A DNA stretch of 64,000 nt from an uncultured bacterium (lineage in GTDB: Bacteria; Bacteroidota; Ignavibacteria; UBA10030; BY39): NCBI GenBank assembly GCA_937967455.1, contig CALCJK010000007.1, positions 104,883-168,882 on the forward strand, read 5' to 3'. Shown here one piece after another: positions 1 to 8,953 of this stretch. The notes under the pieces are model-generated. The model saw nothing but the letters and a program-made list of their open reading frames with translations, was not told the DNA's origin and searched no databases. A program made the position numbers and the translations under genes. The number at the start of each line of letters is the position of its first letter. Position 1 is the stretch's first letter.

Positions 1-964
1 GTACTGTTAACTCCAACTCAAATTCAACTTTATCAGGTTTACGTTTAATAATCTTTTGTAACTTACCACCAGTTGTAGTAACAAGTTCTGTATGTGTAAA
101 TGATCTAAAACTACCTGGATCACCACCAGTTCCAGTTAATGTTATAATCGTAGTCCAGCTACCAGCATTGTGTTTTAATGTAACAGTTGCATTTTTTGGA
201 CCAGGTGAAGTTGGATTTAAAGTTATCGTCAAATCGTATGATTCAGAAGGCAGTATTGTTAAAGGTCCAGTCGTGCTTAATTCATATTCTGTATTTGTTG
301 TTGTAATTGAACTTATCTCTAAGTCACCGTTCCCGGTATTTTGAATTGTGAATGTTTTTGATACTGGAGAACCGATAAACACCGTACCATAAGCCCAGCT
401 TAATGGATCTACAACAATAACTGGTTTTTTTTCTGTACGTACAATTCTAATTTCTAATCCAGCATTTAAATCCTCACTGGCAGGGATTTCATATTCATAT
501 GTATAAAGCATATTTACGAATACTTCTGGCTCGCCAGCGGGAAATTCCATCTTTAATGTTCCTGATGTTAAATTCAGGTCAGAAGGCCAAGAGATTAAAA
601 TAGAACGGGCTGGGACCTCATATGTTGGTTTTACAAAAAACTTCCAAATAGTTTGATCGCCACCTGTTGTTGAACGGAAATCTTTTCTTGAACCTTTACC
701 AATATTTTCACCACTAATACTTAGAAACCGAGTATCAAATGGTCCTTCTCCAGGTGGGCTTGGAGGGAGTTCAGCTTCACCCAATGCTGGATCAATATAC
801 AATGTAGCATCTGAATGTAAACCAAAATAAATAGTATCTGAGAGCAAACCATCCGTTACATAAATTGGCGCTTGAAACTGAGTTAACTGTCCATACAGTG
901 ATTGGCTGAGTATAAGGGAAAAGACCAAAACACCGAGGATTGTAAACCATTTTTGTTTTTTCAT
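1..964 (-). CDS. Secreted protein with ELPPxPP module and ASH-like (choice-of-anchor D) domain, 3' end cut by window edge
   Basis: Reading frame is open from the ATG at 962-964 to base 1, so about 321 residues are visible and the C-terminus is missing. Residues 1-24 form a signal peptide (KKQKW, hydrophobic stretch, cleavage near YGQ). Residues about 28-165 hold the ELPPxPP module shared with the neighbouring genes (FGLHSDAT, ELPPSPP, FDTRF). Residues about 180-290 resemble an ASPM-SPD-2-Hydin/choice-of-anchor D beta sandwich (pattern VDPLSWAYGTVFIG ... TFTIQNTGNGDLEI). Both are typical of extracellular or periplasmic proteins. A type IX sorting domain is expected beyond the edge by analogy with the adjacent genes, but it is not visible. 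It is the last visible gene of a minus-strand run of secreted proteins and has its own candidate promoter at 1009-1040. Function unknown; adhesive or structural surface role is inference. Confidence 0.85.
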   Translation of the reverse strand, partial: MKKQKWFTILGVLVFSLILSQSLYGQLTQFQAPIYVTDGLLSDTIYFGLHSDATLYIDPALGEAELPPSPPGEGPFDTRFLSISGENIGKGSRKDFRSTTGGDQTIWKFFVKPTYEVPARSILISWPSDLNLTSGTLKMEFPAGEPEVFVNMLYTYEYEIPASEDLNAGLEIRIVRTEKKPVIVVDPLSWAYGTVFIGSPVSKTFTIQNTGNGDLEISSITTTNTEYELSTTGPLTILPSESYDLTITLNPTSPGPKNATVTLKHNAGSWTTIITLTGTGGDPGSFRSFTHTELVTTTGGKLQKIIKRKPDKVEFELELTV

Positions 965-1008
965 GATAACCTCACTTATTTGTTTTTTAATTGGGTTAAT
1001 TATTTGAT

Positions 1009-1040
1009 TTAATTTAACAGATTTCATTTTATAAAGCAAA
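1009..1040 (-). promoter_or_regulatory. Candidate Bacteroidota-type promoter for the gene at 1-964
   Basis: Read on the minus strand, TTTG at 1037-1040 is followed by exactly 20 bases and TAAATTAA at 1009-1016, matching the TTTG/TAnnTTTG layout of Bacteroidota primary sigma factor promoters at six conserved positions. Start of the gene is 45 bases downstream. The two last bases of the -7 element differ from consensus. Confidence 0.45.
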
Positions 1041-1055
1041 TTATTATTTAGGTAC

Positions 1056-1080
1056 TGCTGGAAGGAGCAACCCTCCAGCA
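1056..1080 (-). terminator. Hairpin just after the stop codon of the 1092-4988 gene
   Basis: TGCTGGA (1056-1062) and TCCAGCA (1074-1080) form a 7-bp perfect stem that can extend by two G-C pairs. It lies 12 bases past the stop on the minus strand. No U tract follows, so it is either a weak terminator or a 3'-end stabilising/processing hairpin. Confidence 0.5.
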
Positions 1081-1091
1081 GCACAATAAAA

Positions 1092-4000
1092 TTACTTCAT
1101 CATTATTGCTTTCTTTACAGAGGAGAACCCATCACTTGTCATCTTTACAAAGTATACACCGCTTGGGACTAGTTCACCTCTTGAATTGGTACCGTTCCAC
1201 TCAATTGAATGATATCCAGCACTCTTTACTCCATCAAACAAAGTAGCAACTTTGCTTCCAAGAATGTCGTACACTGCAATTTCAACACGAGATGTTTTTG
1301 GTACAGCAAATTCAAACTTGGTTGATGGGTTGAATGGGTTAGGATAGTTCTGGCTGAGGTTGAACTCAACAGGAACATTGTCCATAGTACCAACTTTCAA
1401 AGCAATATTCGATACATTTGGATTATCTATCTTCAAAGCACCCTTATCAGAATTCATAACATAGGTCTTTTCACCAACCTGTATTGCAAAACTCTTTGTC
1501 CTGCTCACAAGTTGATACTCTACTGTAACTGGGAAGGATGCAGAATTAATTCTTATATTGTATTCTGCATTCTTATCTGCTGGATAAGCTTCAAGCATTC
1601 TCTGAGAAGCATAGCGGACATCAAACATACCTTCTGGTGCACTTGGTGGTAATTCAAAGAAGTCAACCGGGAATTTACCATCATTTTCACCAAAGTATAA
1701 TGTTTGTTTATTTCCAGCTTTATCAGTAATGATTAATTTATTGAATGCAGAAATATCTGGCATCTGGTATTCAGCATTGCGCTTTGCTGTTGCAGAAATA
1801 ACAAGATTACCAGCACTACCAGCTTTTATCCAGTATGCTTTACCTGGTTGAATTATATTGGATACCACATAACCACCACTGTATGCATAGAAAGGAGAAC
1901 CAGCACCACCAGGTACAGTAACACTAGAAGCTGCAACAGCTGTGCTAATTGAACCAATCATATTCCATCCAGCCTGAACTGGAATATTGAGGTTATTTAT
2001 ACCGGAACCATAAATTTCAACTGTTTGAGCAGCATTGAATTTTAACCAGTAACCAGGTCCAGGACCAAGCGTACTTTCAACCACATATCCTGTTCCGGGT
2101 ACATACTTAAATGCATTAGAAACAGATGTTGGGAATAGAGAAGATTTCGGACCAGTTATCTGCACCGGTACGGAGACCATATTCCAGAGATTATCCACTG
2201 AGAATGTTCCACCAGGAACCGAAGGCACACATACTGCGCGCATTACAAACCTACCTTCGACATTACCACCAGGTTCACCAATTAGAACATTTCTGGTTGG
2301 CTGCCATAGAGCTGTAGGATCTTCTTCCCACACTTTTGCACTATCTTCTGTAAAGTAACTTGTAATTGCTCTATGATTATCAGGTATCCATGGAATACTT
2401 GGTTCATAATAATCCCAACCTGCTGGGAATACACTCCTACGTGAAAATTGTATTCCAGCCCAGAAATCCTGTCCTTCAGCAAATTGAATTCCATCACCAT
2501 CACCTACTGGTAGCGACATCCATCTACCATTTGTGGTTATATAATCATCACCTGAGAATTTCTTTCTCCAGAGTATCGGACCGGGACTTGAATCTGTACC
2601 TGCAGCCCAAACATATAGTATAATTGAATCTGGATAAGTAACGCCCTGATATGAGTTAGAATAAATTGCATCCAGATTCATTAGCTTAATATCAGTTGGT
2701 GCAGTATAGCGAACTGCTGCACAGATTGCTGAATCTTGATGGTCACGACCCCAGAATGAATCAGCTAAATCGTTGGAGTCATCATAAGTGATCGTGAAGG
2801 CGTAAGCTGGATATGCTCGCCCATAGAAAATTGTACTATCATTTAACCTTACCATATCTTCAGGTAAATCTACCCAAATTCTATAGAAATATGTTCCTCT
2901 TTCCGTTACAGGGAAGGACAATACGACAGAGTCAAATTGTGCATAAGAGAGACCACCTCGACCTACTGGTGTCTGAGTTGCCCCACGAACTGACCACCTT
3001 AATGTATAAGGACCATGTGCATAACTACCAATATTTCTTACCTTTACTTGAACCTGTATATTTGGCATAGGTGGAGCTTTAGGCGCAATTGTATTCAGTT
3101 GTTTCACTTCCCATATCGCAAGATCATATTCTTTCGCAATATCTATTGTCTTTGTTCCAAGATCATTATCAGCATCTTCATCACCAGCATAAAATGCTTT
3201 TACATAAACTTTGAAATCTCCGCTTGCTGTTGGAGATACAGTTTGTGTAAATCTCAGTGTAGCAAATTTCCCATTCCAGGTTATACCTGTGAAGGTTTCA
3301 GAGGTGCCATCACCAGAGTGTGCAGGTTCGGAACCAACTTTGTATGTTAATGGTACACTTGATGGATTTGCCTCTACTCCACCATTGAAAATGGTTACAA
3401 TAACTGTTTCTGGTACTCCAATTGCATGTATACCAGTATAGTTTTTAAGATCAACACCAACAACGGCAATGTCTTTTTGTGGCTTGTAATCTGTATTAAC
3501 CTTTAAGAACTTCAAAGTAGTTAGCGAAACTGGACGACCATCACCAAATGCCGCGGCACCAGGTATATTATCTTCCATAAATGCAAGATATAACCAGTTA
3601 CTGTCGTTAATAACTGGATTAATTGTTGATACCGCCACATATCTTTCATCAAGGTCGGTTGTTTTGGTAACATTCTTTACATCAGCCCATGTTAAGCCAC
3701 CATCATCAGTGTATGTATAGATAACATCACTATAATGCCAACCGCCACTTGGTGTTGATTGATATACACCTTCTAAAAATGCATCGCAAGCTAAAAATAA
3801 TCTTGTTTCAGTTGAGTTTTTACCAAGTGCAGGATATGTAAATGGCCATGCATGGTTTACTTGAGAACTATCATTAGGTAATGTTCTCATCATTAGTGGG
3901 AAATTATTGCTATCAATTGCCACAAAGGTAGCCTGTGAATTTGCATTGAATAACTCAATACGATTTGATCTATAGTAGAAATTACCATCATCTGCAGCGG

Positions 4001-4988
4001 GTATTGTTGTATATGCAATGTAAAGTGTGTCACCTAAGTAAATTGCATCTAAGCCACCCCAATATATCGCCTTCTGACCTGCTACTGCTCCTGCGACAAC
4101 TTGTGGTGTACTCCATGTTTGACCGTTATTCGTTGATTCAACATAAAAAACCGTGTCAGTAGTTGCACCTGCACCAATTCTGTGCCAGGCAAGTGCAACC
4201 TTACCTGATGGACCAACCGCTAGAGCATAACGACCACCAGCTGCATCAATTGTATCAATAGGAGCCCAGTTTGAGAAATTACCGAGGACATCATATGTTA
4301 CAACTCCCAAATCATCTGCAGTTGAACGGCTTGCTGCCATAATTGTATTACCATTTGAAGAAACTGCAATGTGTGGCCATATTGGTTCATCAGTTGGATT
4401 TGGATCCCATGGATCTGGCGTAAAACCTTCTGTAAATTGTCTACCACCCTCAGATGCATCAAAATAAAGGTAACTTGCAAGTGAACCATCACCATCCGGA
4501 TCAGCATGGTTAGCAATAACTGCTGGATAGCCAGGAATGCCAATATATGGGTTTAATGTCATTGACGGGAAACCAGATCGCACAGATGGTACGGTTGCTG
4601 GAGCTGAAGTCCATGTTGCCCCACCATTTGAACTAAAATTATATCTTGTACGTCTAGTTGGACTAGTATTATTTGGATCTGTGGATATCATCATAATCGC
4701 ATGTACTTTACTTGGATCAGTGGGATTCATTTCCAGATAATCAATCGATCCACCATTACTTTGATAGTCGTAATAACCAGAAATATTTGTTGAAACGCCA
4801 GCGGCATTGGCAGGAGCAATATAAGGTGGAGGTTCCTGCTTATTGTTAGAAATTGGAAATTTCCCTTGTTCCTTGGGCATTAATTTAGGATTTTCTGGCA
4901 ATACTTTTGTGTTCAGAGCTTGTTGTGCTGCCACAAAATTACCTAAAATAAACGCCAGAACAATTGAAACGATTACTATTCTCTTCAT
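1092..4988 (-). CDS. Large secreted BNR-repeat protein with T9SS type A sorting domain
   Basis: 1298 residues. A signal peptide (MKRIVIVSIVLAFILGNFVAAQ) is followed by a sialidase-like beta-propeller region with Asp-box (BNR) motifs such as SSNGGATWTS near residue 120, STNNGQTWS and TDDGGLTWAD (about 80-470). Two CARDB-like beta sandwiches follow near 506 and 620, then an unnamed domain (about 733-905), a doubled GWNMxSxP/GYWxK module (about 930-1075), an ELPPxPP module near 1112, and the C-terminal sorting domain from about 1213 (NYPNPFNPST ... PSGVYFVKM). A good ribosome site (AAGGAG) precedes the ATG. Asp-box propellers occur in sialidases but also in many non-enzymatic surface proteins, and no sialidase catalytic residues (FRIP arginine) were recognised. 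Export by Sec and the type IX system is established for this tail type; the substrate is unknown. Confidence 0.9.
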   Translation of the reverse strand: MKRIVIVSIVLAFILGNFVAAQQALNTKVLPENPKLMPKEQGKFPISNNKQEPPPYIAPANAAGVSTNISGYYDYQSNGGSIDYLEMNPTDPSKVHAIMMISTDPNNTSPTRRTRYNFSSNGGATWTSAPATVPSVRSGFPSMTLNPYIGIPGYPAVIANHADPDGDGSLASYLYFDASEGGRQFTEGFTPDPWDPNPTDEPIWPHIAVSSNGNTIMAASRSTADDLGVVTYDVLGNFSNWAPIDTIDAAGGRYALAVGPSGKVALAWHRIGAGATTDTVFYVESTNNGQTWSTPQVVAGAVAGQKAIYWGGLDAIYLGDTLYIAYTTIPAADDGNFYYRSNRIELFNANSQATFVAIDSNNFPLMMRTLPNDSSQVNHAWPFTYPALGKNSTETRLFLACDAFLEGVYQSTPSGGWHYSDVIYTYTDDGGLTWADVKNVTKTTDLDERYVAVSTINPVINDSNWLYLAFMEDNIPGAAAFGDGRPVSLTTLKFLKVNTDYKPQKDIAVVGVDLKNYTGIHAIGVPETVIVTIFNGGVEANPSSVPLTYKVGSEPAHSGDGTSETFTGITWNGKFATLRFTQTVSPTASGDFKVYVKAFYAGDEDADNDLGTKTIDIAKEYDLAIWEVKQLNTIAPKAPPMPNIQVQVKVRNIGSYAHGPYTLRWSVRGATQTPVGRGGLSYAQFDSVVLSFPVTERGTYFYRIWVDLPEDMVRLNDSTIFYGRAYPAYAFTITYDDSNDLADSFWGRDHQDSAICAAVRYTAPTDIKLMNLDAIYSNSYQGVTYPDSIILYVWAAGTDSSPGPILWRKKFSGDDYITTNGRWMSLPVGDGDGIQFAEGQDFWAGIQFSRRSVFPAGWDYYEPSIPWIPDNHRAITSYFTEDSAKVWEEDPTALWQPTRNVLIGEPGGNVEGRFVMRAVCVPSVPGGTFSVDNLWNMVSVPVQITGPKSSLFPTSVSNAFKYVPGTGYVVESTLGPGPGYWLKFNAAQTVEIYGSGINNLNIPVQAGWNMIGSISTAVAASSVTVPGGAGSPFYAYSGGYVVSNIIQPGKAYWIKAGSAGNLVISATAKRNAEYQMPDISAFNKLIITDKAGNKQTLYFGENDGKFPVDFFELPPSAPEGMFDVRYASQRMLEAYPADKNAEYNIRINSASFPVTVEYQLVSRTKSFAIQVGEKTYVMNSDKGALKIDNPNVSNIALKVGTMDNVPVEFNLSQNYPNPFNPSTKFEFAVPKTSRVEIAVYDILGSKVATLFDGVKSAGYHSIEWNGTNSRGELVPSGVYFVKMTSDGFSSVKKAIMMK

Positions 4989-5032
4989 AGTAACTCCTTT
5001 AATTTGTTTTGAGTTAATTGTTTGATTATTTA

Positions 5033-7843
5033 TTATTTGATTAATAATGCTTTTTGAACCTTAATTATCTTTTTTGAATCTATTTTATTATCAACAGTTA
5101 AACGCACATAATAAACACCACTAGGAACATTTCTACCATTTTCATCCGTTCCGTTCCAGGTAGTACCGTATGTACCAGGAATCAAATATTGATTATATAA
5201 AGTATTAACCTTCTCACCAAGTAAATTGTATACACTAAGATCAACATTCGCGCCATCCATAACACTAAATCTAATATTTGTCGATGGATTGAAAGGATTA
5301 GGATAACACGGATATAAAACATAATTATCTGGGATTGCATCGCTCTCAATTCTAATCCTTAAAGGTCTAGCACCCCATTTAATAATTAATAAAGTTTTTA
5401 TATTTTCATTGTTAATGATCACTGATGACTGCAAGTCCATTCTCAAATTAACTGTATATCCACCAATCTCATCTCTCATTTTCATACTATCACAGATATT
5501 GAATATAAAATCTTTATTCCATTTTGCAGTGATAGGATATGTTCCAATTCCAATTTGCAATCTAACACGATAAGTATCTATTTGAGTAAAACTATTAAAT
5601 GGTAAATAATTTAATCTCACACCTTCTCCCAATATGCCTTGTCTGCGTGGTGGACTAATCCATCTTACATCGAAGAAATCTGGAATCGCAGGTGGAAGTT
5701 CATATTCTCCAAGTTGAATATCAATACCGTGAGTTGCTTCTGGGTGTACTCCGAACTTAAGAGTATCCCATCCCCCTGATGTCTCAAAAACAATCAAAGA
5801 TGTTAACCAGGAAGCTGGTTCATCTCCATATGTTCTAAACTTAAACACATCAGAATATGGTCCAATACCTGCTTTGTTTTTTGCTTTTACCCGCCAGAAA
5901 TATCTTGTTATCTGGTTTAGTGGACCAATTTGTCTCTGTGTATCTACAATATTCGTATCAAGCAATATTCTATTAGCAGGTGAAAATATTGAATCTTTTG
6001 CAACTTCAAGAATATATACTTCTGCATAATCAGCAGGATGCCATTTAAGTACTGGATTTAATGAAATATTTGGAGCCCCGTTCTGTGGATAGAAAAGAAT
6101 TGGTGCTGCAGGTGATGGATATGGTGCTGTTGTAAAATTCCATATATCTGAGTATTCACCATAACCCTTTGTATTCCAACCTCTAACTCTCCAGTAATAC
6201 TTAATTCCAGATTCCAATGGTCCTATAGATTTGCTGGTGGCAGAATATGAACTATCTTCGTATAAAGGATCTGTAAATGTAATTAGCGTATCTACCTGGT
6301 AGTGATATTTGGTAGCTCTTTCTGCAGGATTCCAGATTAATGTAGGATTTAAAAGTACACCAGTAGAGTTATTTGCCGGGGAATTAAGTTGTATCTGATC
6401 AGGAGGAGTAAGGATTGTTTTAAATGACCAGACATCTGAGTATGTCCCAGCTCCTGCATAATTTTTCCCGCGAACTCTCCAGTAATATATTTTATACGAT
6501 ATCAGAGTAGGTAATTGATGCGATGTTGTTGTAATATTATTATTGCTGTACACAATATTAGAAAAGTTAGGATCTAAAGCTACCGCCAATTCATATGCTG
6601 AAGCATATAGCGTTGTACTCCAGGATAAAACAGGATTTAATGAAACATTCGAATCATTATTTGCAGGTGAATTTAAAATTGGTTTATCCGGAAGTGGAAT
6701 TATGGTTTTAAATTTCCATGTATTACTGAATGGACTTATACCGGAATTATTTTTTGCTCTAACCCTCCAGTAGTATGTAGTCCAATTATTCAAATTTACT
6801 ACTTTTATTGTATCAGTTAATGTAGAATCATTGACCACAAAAGAGGTAAAATTCTGATCGGTTGACAGCTGTAGATGATATGTTATTGCAAACTCTGATT
6901 GTTTCCAGCGTAATGTTGGATTTATAGAAATTCCAGTATCATTATCAGCCGGGAATAAAAGCACTGGAGCTGCTGGAGGTGGTGGCGAAGTTGTAAAATT
7001 ATATACTTCAGATGTTGAGCTACCAAAACTATTTACAGATTTAACTCTCCAGTAATATTTTGTATTATAATCCAAGCTAAAGCTTTTAGTATTTCTCGAA
7101 CTTAATGGAAATTGTAATAGATTGTTAGAATCTTTTTTAACAATATTTGTGAAATTTTGATCTAATGCAATTTCGATTATATATTTAGTGGCTCCGAATG
7201 AACCATACCACTCAAGTGTCACATTTGGCGTTAAATTAACAGAATTGTTTGCAGGCTTGTATAGTGGTGTTGCAACTGGTGCTGAATTTGGTGGAGTTTT
7301 AAGCCCATAAGACCAGATACGCATTGCTGTAATTTCCCACCAAAATGCTGTTCTCAAAACACTTAAATCCATTCTTCTTGCAGTAGTAATAGAAGTACCA
7401 ATTTTTATACTATCAAATGCCTCTGACAAACCTGCAGGCCAGGTAAATATAATTGAGTCGCCAGCCACAAGCCCAGGTTGTAAACTTAACCTAAATGTAT
7501 CTCTTTGAGTTGGTCCTATCGATTGTTTGATATCGAACAGTGTACCTTCCCCCATACATTTAATAACTCGGTTATCAGTAAATCTTACATCAAAAATGTC
7601 TGATGGGGGTTTTGGTGGTAACTCAAATTCCAGCACTTTTGTACCATTATAGAATGTTAGAGTATCATCATCAATACAATAAGTTGCATTTGGATGCATT
7701 CCAAAAACAAGTTCTGCAGAACCACCATTCAAACCAACTGCCTTTAATGGTATTGCAAAATTTGCTGTTTGACTATTTGCAATTTGATTCATTATTAAAA
7801 CCAAAAGGCACATTAATATAATTTTACTTATGCTGAACTTCAC
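5033..7843 (-). CDS. Secreted five-repeat fibronectin III-like protein with two ELPPxPP modules and T9SS sorting domain
   Basis: 936 residues starting at a GTG (7843); the next in-frame ATG is 10 codons later, inside the signal peptide, so the GTG is preferred. After the signal peptide (ending near ANSQ) comes one ELPPxPP module (residues about 35-150, HPNATYCID, ELPPKPP, FDVRF, GEG), then five repeats of about 95 residues that each begin with a P-A-x-N-x-S/D pattern and end in YWRVR ... F.TT, typical of fibronectin III-like modules, then a second ELPPxPP module (about 690-810, HPEATHGID, ELPPAIP) and the sorting domain from about 848 (CYPNPFNPST). One odd feature is the Cys in place of Asn at the start of the sorting motif. 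The gap to the next gene downstream is only 44 bases. Probably a surface adhesin or structural protein; no enzymatic motif seen. Confidence 0.88.
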   Translation of the reverse strand: MKFSISKIILMCLLVLIMNQIANSQTANFAIPLKAVGLNGGSAELVFGMHPNATYCIDDDTLTFYNGTKVLEFELPPKPPSDIFDVRFTDNRVIKCMGEGTLFDIKQSIGPTQRDTFRLSLQPGLVAGDSIIFTWPAGLSEAFDSIKIGTSITTARRMDLSVLRTAFWWEITAMRIWSYGLKTPPNSAPVATPLYKPANNSVNLTPNVTLEWYGSFGATKYIIEIALDQNFTNIVKKDSNNLLQFPLSSRNTKSFSLDYNTKYYWRVKSVNSFGSSTSEVYNFTTSPPPPAAPVLLFPADNDTGISINPTLRWKQSEFAITYHLQLSTDQNFTSFVVNDSTLTDTIKVVNLNNWTTYYWRVRAKNNSGISPFSNTWKFKTIIPLPDKPILNSPANNDSNVSLNPVLSWSTTLYASAYELAVALDPNFSNIVYSNNNITTTSHQLPTLISYKIYYWRVRGKNYAGAGTYSDVWSFKTILTPPDQIQLNSPANNSTGVLLNPTLIWNPAERATKYHYQVDTLITFTDPLYEDSSYSATSKSIGPLESGIKYYWRVRGWNTKGYGEYSDIWNFTTAPYPSPAAPILFYPQNGAPNISLNPVLKWHPADYAEVYILEVAKDSIFSPANRILLDTNIVDTQRQIGPLNQITRYFWRVKAKNKAGIGPYSDVFKFRTYGDEPASWLTSLIVFETSGGWDTLKFGVHPEATHGIDIQLGEYELPPAIPDFFDVRWISPPRRQGILGEGVRLNYLPFNSFTQIDTYRVRLQIGIGTYPITAKWNKDFIFNICDSMKMRDEIGGYTVNLRMDLQSSVIINNENIKTLLIIKWGARPLRIRIESDAIPDNYVLYPCYPNPFNPSTNIRFSVMDGANVDLSVYNLLGEKVNTLYNQYLIPGTYGTTWNGTDENGRNVPSGVYYVRLTVDNKIDSKKIIKVQKALLIK
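5830..7290 (-). repeat. Five fibronectin III-like protein repeats
   Basis: Within the 5033-7843 gene, five consecutive units of roughly 285-300 bp encode the same pattern: a proline-rich linker, a P-A-N-N/D-x-S start, LNPxLxW, then YYWRVRxxN and a closing FxT. They are divergent at DNA level, so the repeat is a protein-level duplication rather than a recent DNA tandem. Confidence 0.8.
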
Positions 7844-7891
7844 CGAATAATTATTTATTTGATACTTTCTATTTTGTAGATTTTTATTTAC

Positions 7892-7924
7892 TATCTCTCC
7901 TGCTATATTAAAGCAGGAGAGATA
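7892..7924 (-). terminator. Perfect 12-bp hairpin after the stop codon of the 7936-8793 gene
   Basis: TATCTCTCCTGC (7892-7903) is exactly complementary to GCAGGAGAGATA (7913-7924) with a 9-base AT loop. It begins 11 bases after the stop codon on the minus strand. No run of U follows the stem, so termination is uncertain; mRNA protection or processing is an alternative. Confidence 0.6.
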
Positions 7925-7935
7925 AAGAAAAATAT

Positions 7936-8793
7936 TTATTTCATTAATAATAACTTTAATGTCTGGGTATAAGAAGCACCATTCTCATCAGTTGCATTCA
8001 TTCTGCAATAATAAATACCACTTGAGACAGGAGAATTTTGATAATTTACACCATTCCATTCAATACTATATACTCCTGGTTTCATATTTTCAGAAACAAG
8101 TGTATTAATTTTTCTTCCTAAAACATCAAATATTGTTACATCTACATTCGATTGAGTAGGAACTGAGAACTTAATTTTGGTAGATGGGTTAAACGGATTT
8201 GGGTAGTTTTGAAATAGTTCAAAACTTGTTGGAATTTCATTTTCAATATTTATACCATTTATAACTTTGGTTGCAATTATTCTAACTGAATTAACAAGAT
8301 CATCTGATATTTCAATAGAAGTTTGTGTAAGCATATCAACCACATCCGATCCTGCTCTAAGTGTAGCTGCTGAGTAAAACTGGTTTAAGTTTGCTGGCCA
8401 GGAAAATGTAACAGGGTACCCCGGATCACCTGGTTGAAACTTAACAACAATAGTATCTTTAATTGCAGCGGTTGTTGACCACTCTCTCAAATCCAATTCC
8501 ATTCCCTCACCCATACACTTAGCATCGCCAGTTCTGGAATCAACAAATCTTACTTCAAATACTCCAGATGGTGGAAATGGTGGTAGCTCCGCTTCACCAA
8601 GCTCTGCGTCAATACAATAAGTTGCGTTCCTGTGTCCACCAAAATAAATGTCTTTAGTATTAGCATTCCCTGCATTGGATACAGTCAATGGAACTTTAAA
8701 CGATACTTCATCCAATATTATCTGTGCAGGTGCCGATACAAAAATTGCTAAACTCATCAACACAATTGCTACACTAACTATTTTCAACTTCAT
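7936..8793 (-). CDS. Small secreted protein: ELPPxPP module plus T9SS sorting domain
   Basis: 285 residues, the minimal version of the architecture in this cluster. Signal peptide (MKLKIVSVAIVLMSLAIFVSAPAQ), then one ELPPxPP module (about 30-165: FGGHRNATYCID, GEAELPPFPP, FEVRF, CMGEG, QPG, TFSWP), a short linker, and the sorting domain from about 194 (NYPNPFNPST ... SSGIYYCRM). A ribosome site (AGGAG) lies upstream of the ATG. Because it contains little else, it is the cleanest example for defining the module's borders. It sits between larger secreted genes, all on the minus strand. No function can be assigned; secretion through the type IX system is the only well-supported statement. Confidence 0.88.
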   Translation of the reverse strand: MKLKIVSVAIVLMSLAIFVSAPAQIILDEVSFKVPLTVSNAGNANTKDIYFGGHRNATYCIDAELGEAELPPFPPSGVFEVRFVDSRTGDAKCMGEGMELDLREWSTTAAIKDTIVVKFQPGDPGYPVTFSWPANLNQFYSAATLRAGSDVVDMLTQTSIEISDDLVNSVRIIATKVINGINIENEIPTSFELFQNYPNPFNPSTKIKFSVPTQSNVDVTIFDVLGRKINTLVSENMKPGVYSIEWNGVNYQNSPVSSGIYYCRMNATDENGASYTQTLKLLLMK

Positions 8794-8872
8794 TTAAATT
8801 CTCCTAATTTGTTGTTTATTGTTATAATCTTTAATTAAGTTAATTAAACATATTGATTTACTTTTATTAGCT

Positions 8873-8901
8873 GTTCGTTCAACCAGCAAGGTTAAACGAA
8901 C
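8873..8901 (-). other. Second hairpin in the 8794-8953 gap
   Basis: GTTCGTTCAACC (8873-8884) pairs with GGTTAAACGAAC (8890-8901) through 12 pairs, one of them G-U, around a 5-base loop. It follows the hairpin at 8911-8946 in the transcript. No U tract on either strand. Confidence 0.5.
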
Positions 8902-8910
8902 AATAAATTT

Positions 8911-8946
8911 AGAGGAGGGACGGAGTTATTCACTCCGCCCTTCTCT
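8911..8946 (-). terminator. GC-rich hairpin after the stop codon of the 8954-13840 gene
   Basis: 8911-8926 pairs with 8932-8946 through about 15 pairs with one bulged A and one G-U pair, around the loop TATTC. It starts 7 bases past the stop codon. Strong stem but no U tract; may be a terminator or an mRNA 3'-end structure. Confidence 0.5.
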
Positions 8947-8953
8947 GTAAAAA

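Noticed and set aside
3015..3350. 111-residue plus-strand frame opposite the BNR gene
   Set aside because: Antisense shadow with no start signal and an amino acid make-up (many I, C, N, S) typical of non-coding frames.
1092..4988. Assigning the BNR protein as a sialidase
   Set aside because: Asp-box repeats are present but the catalytic arginine triad and FRIP motif were not recognised; many non-enzymatic surface proteins have such repeats.
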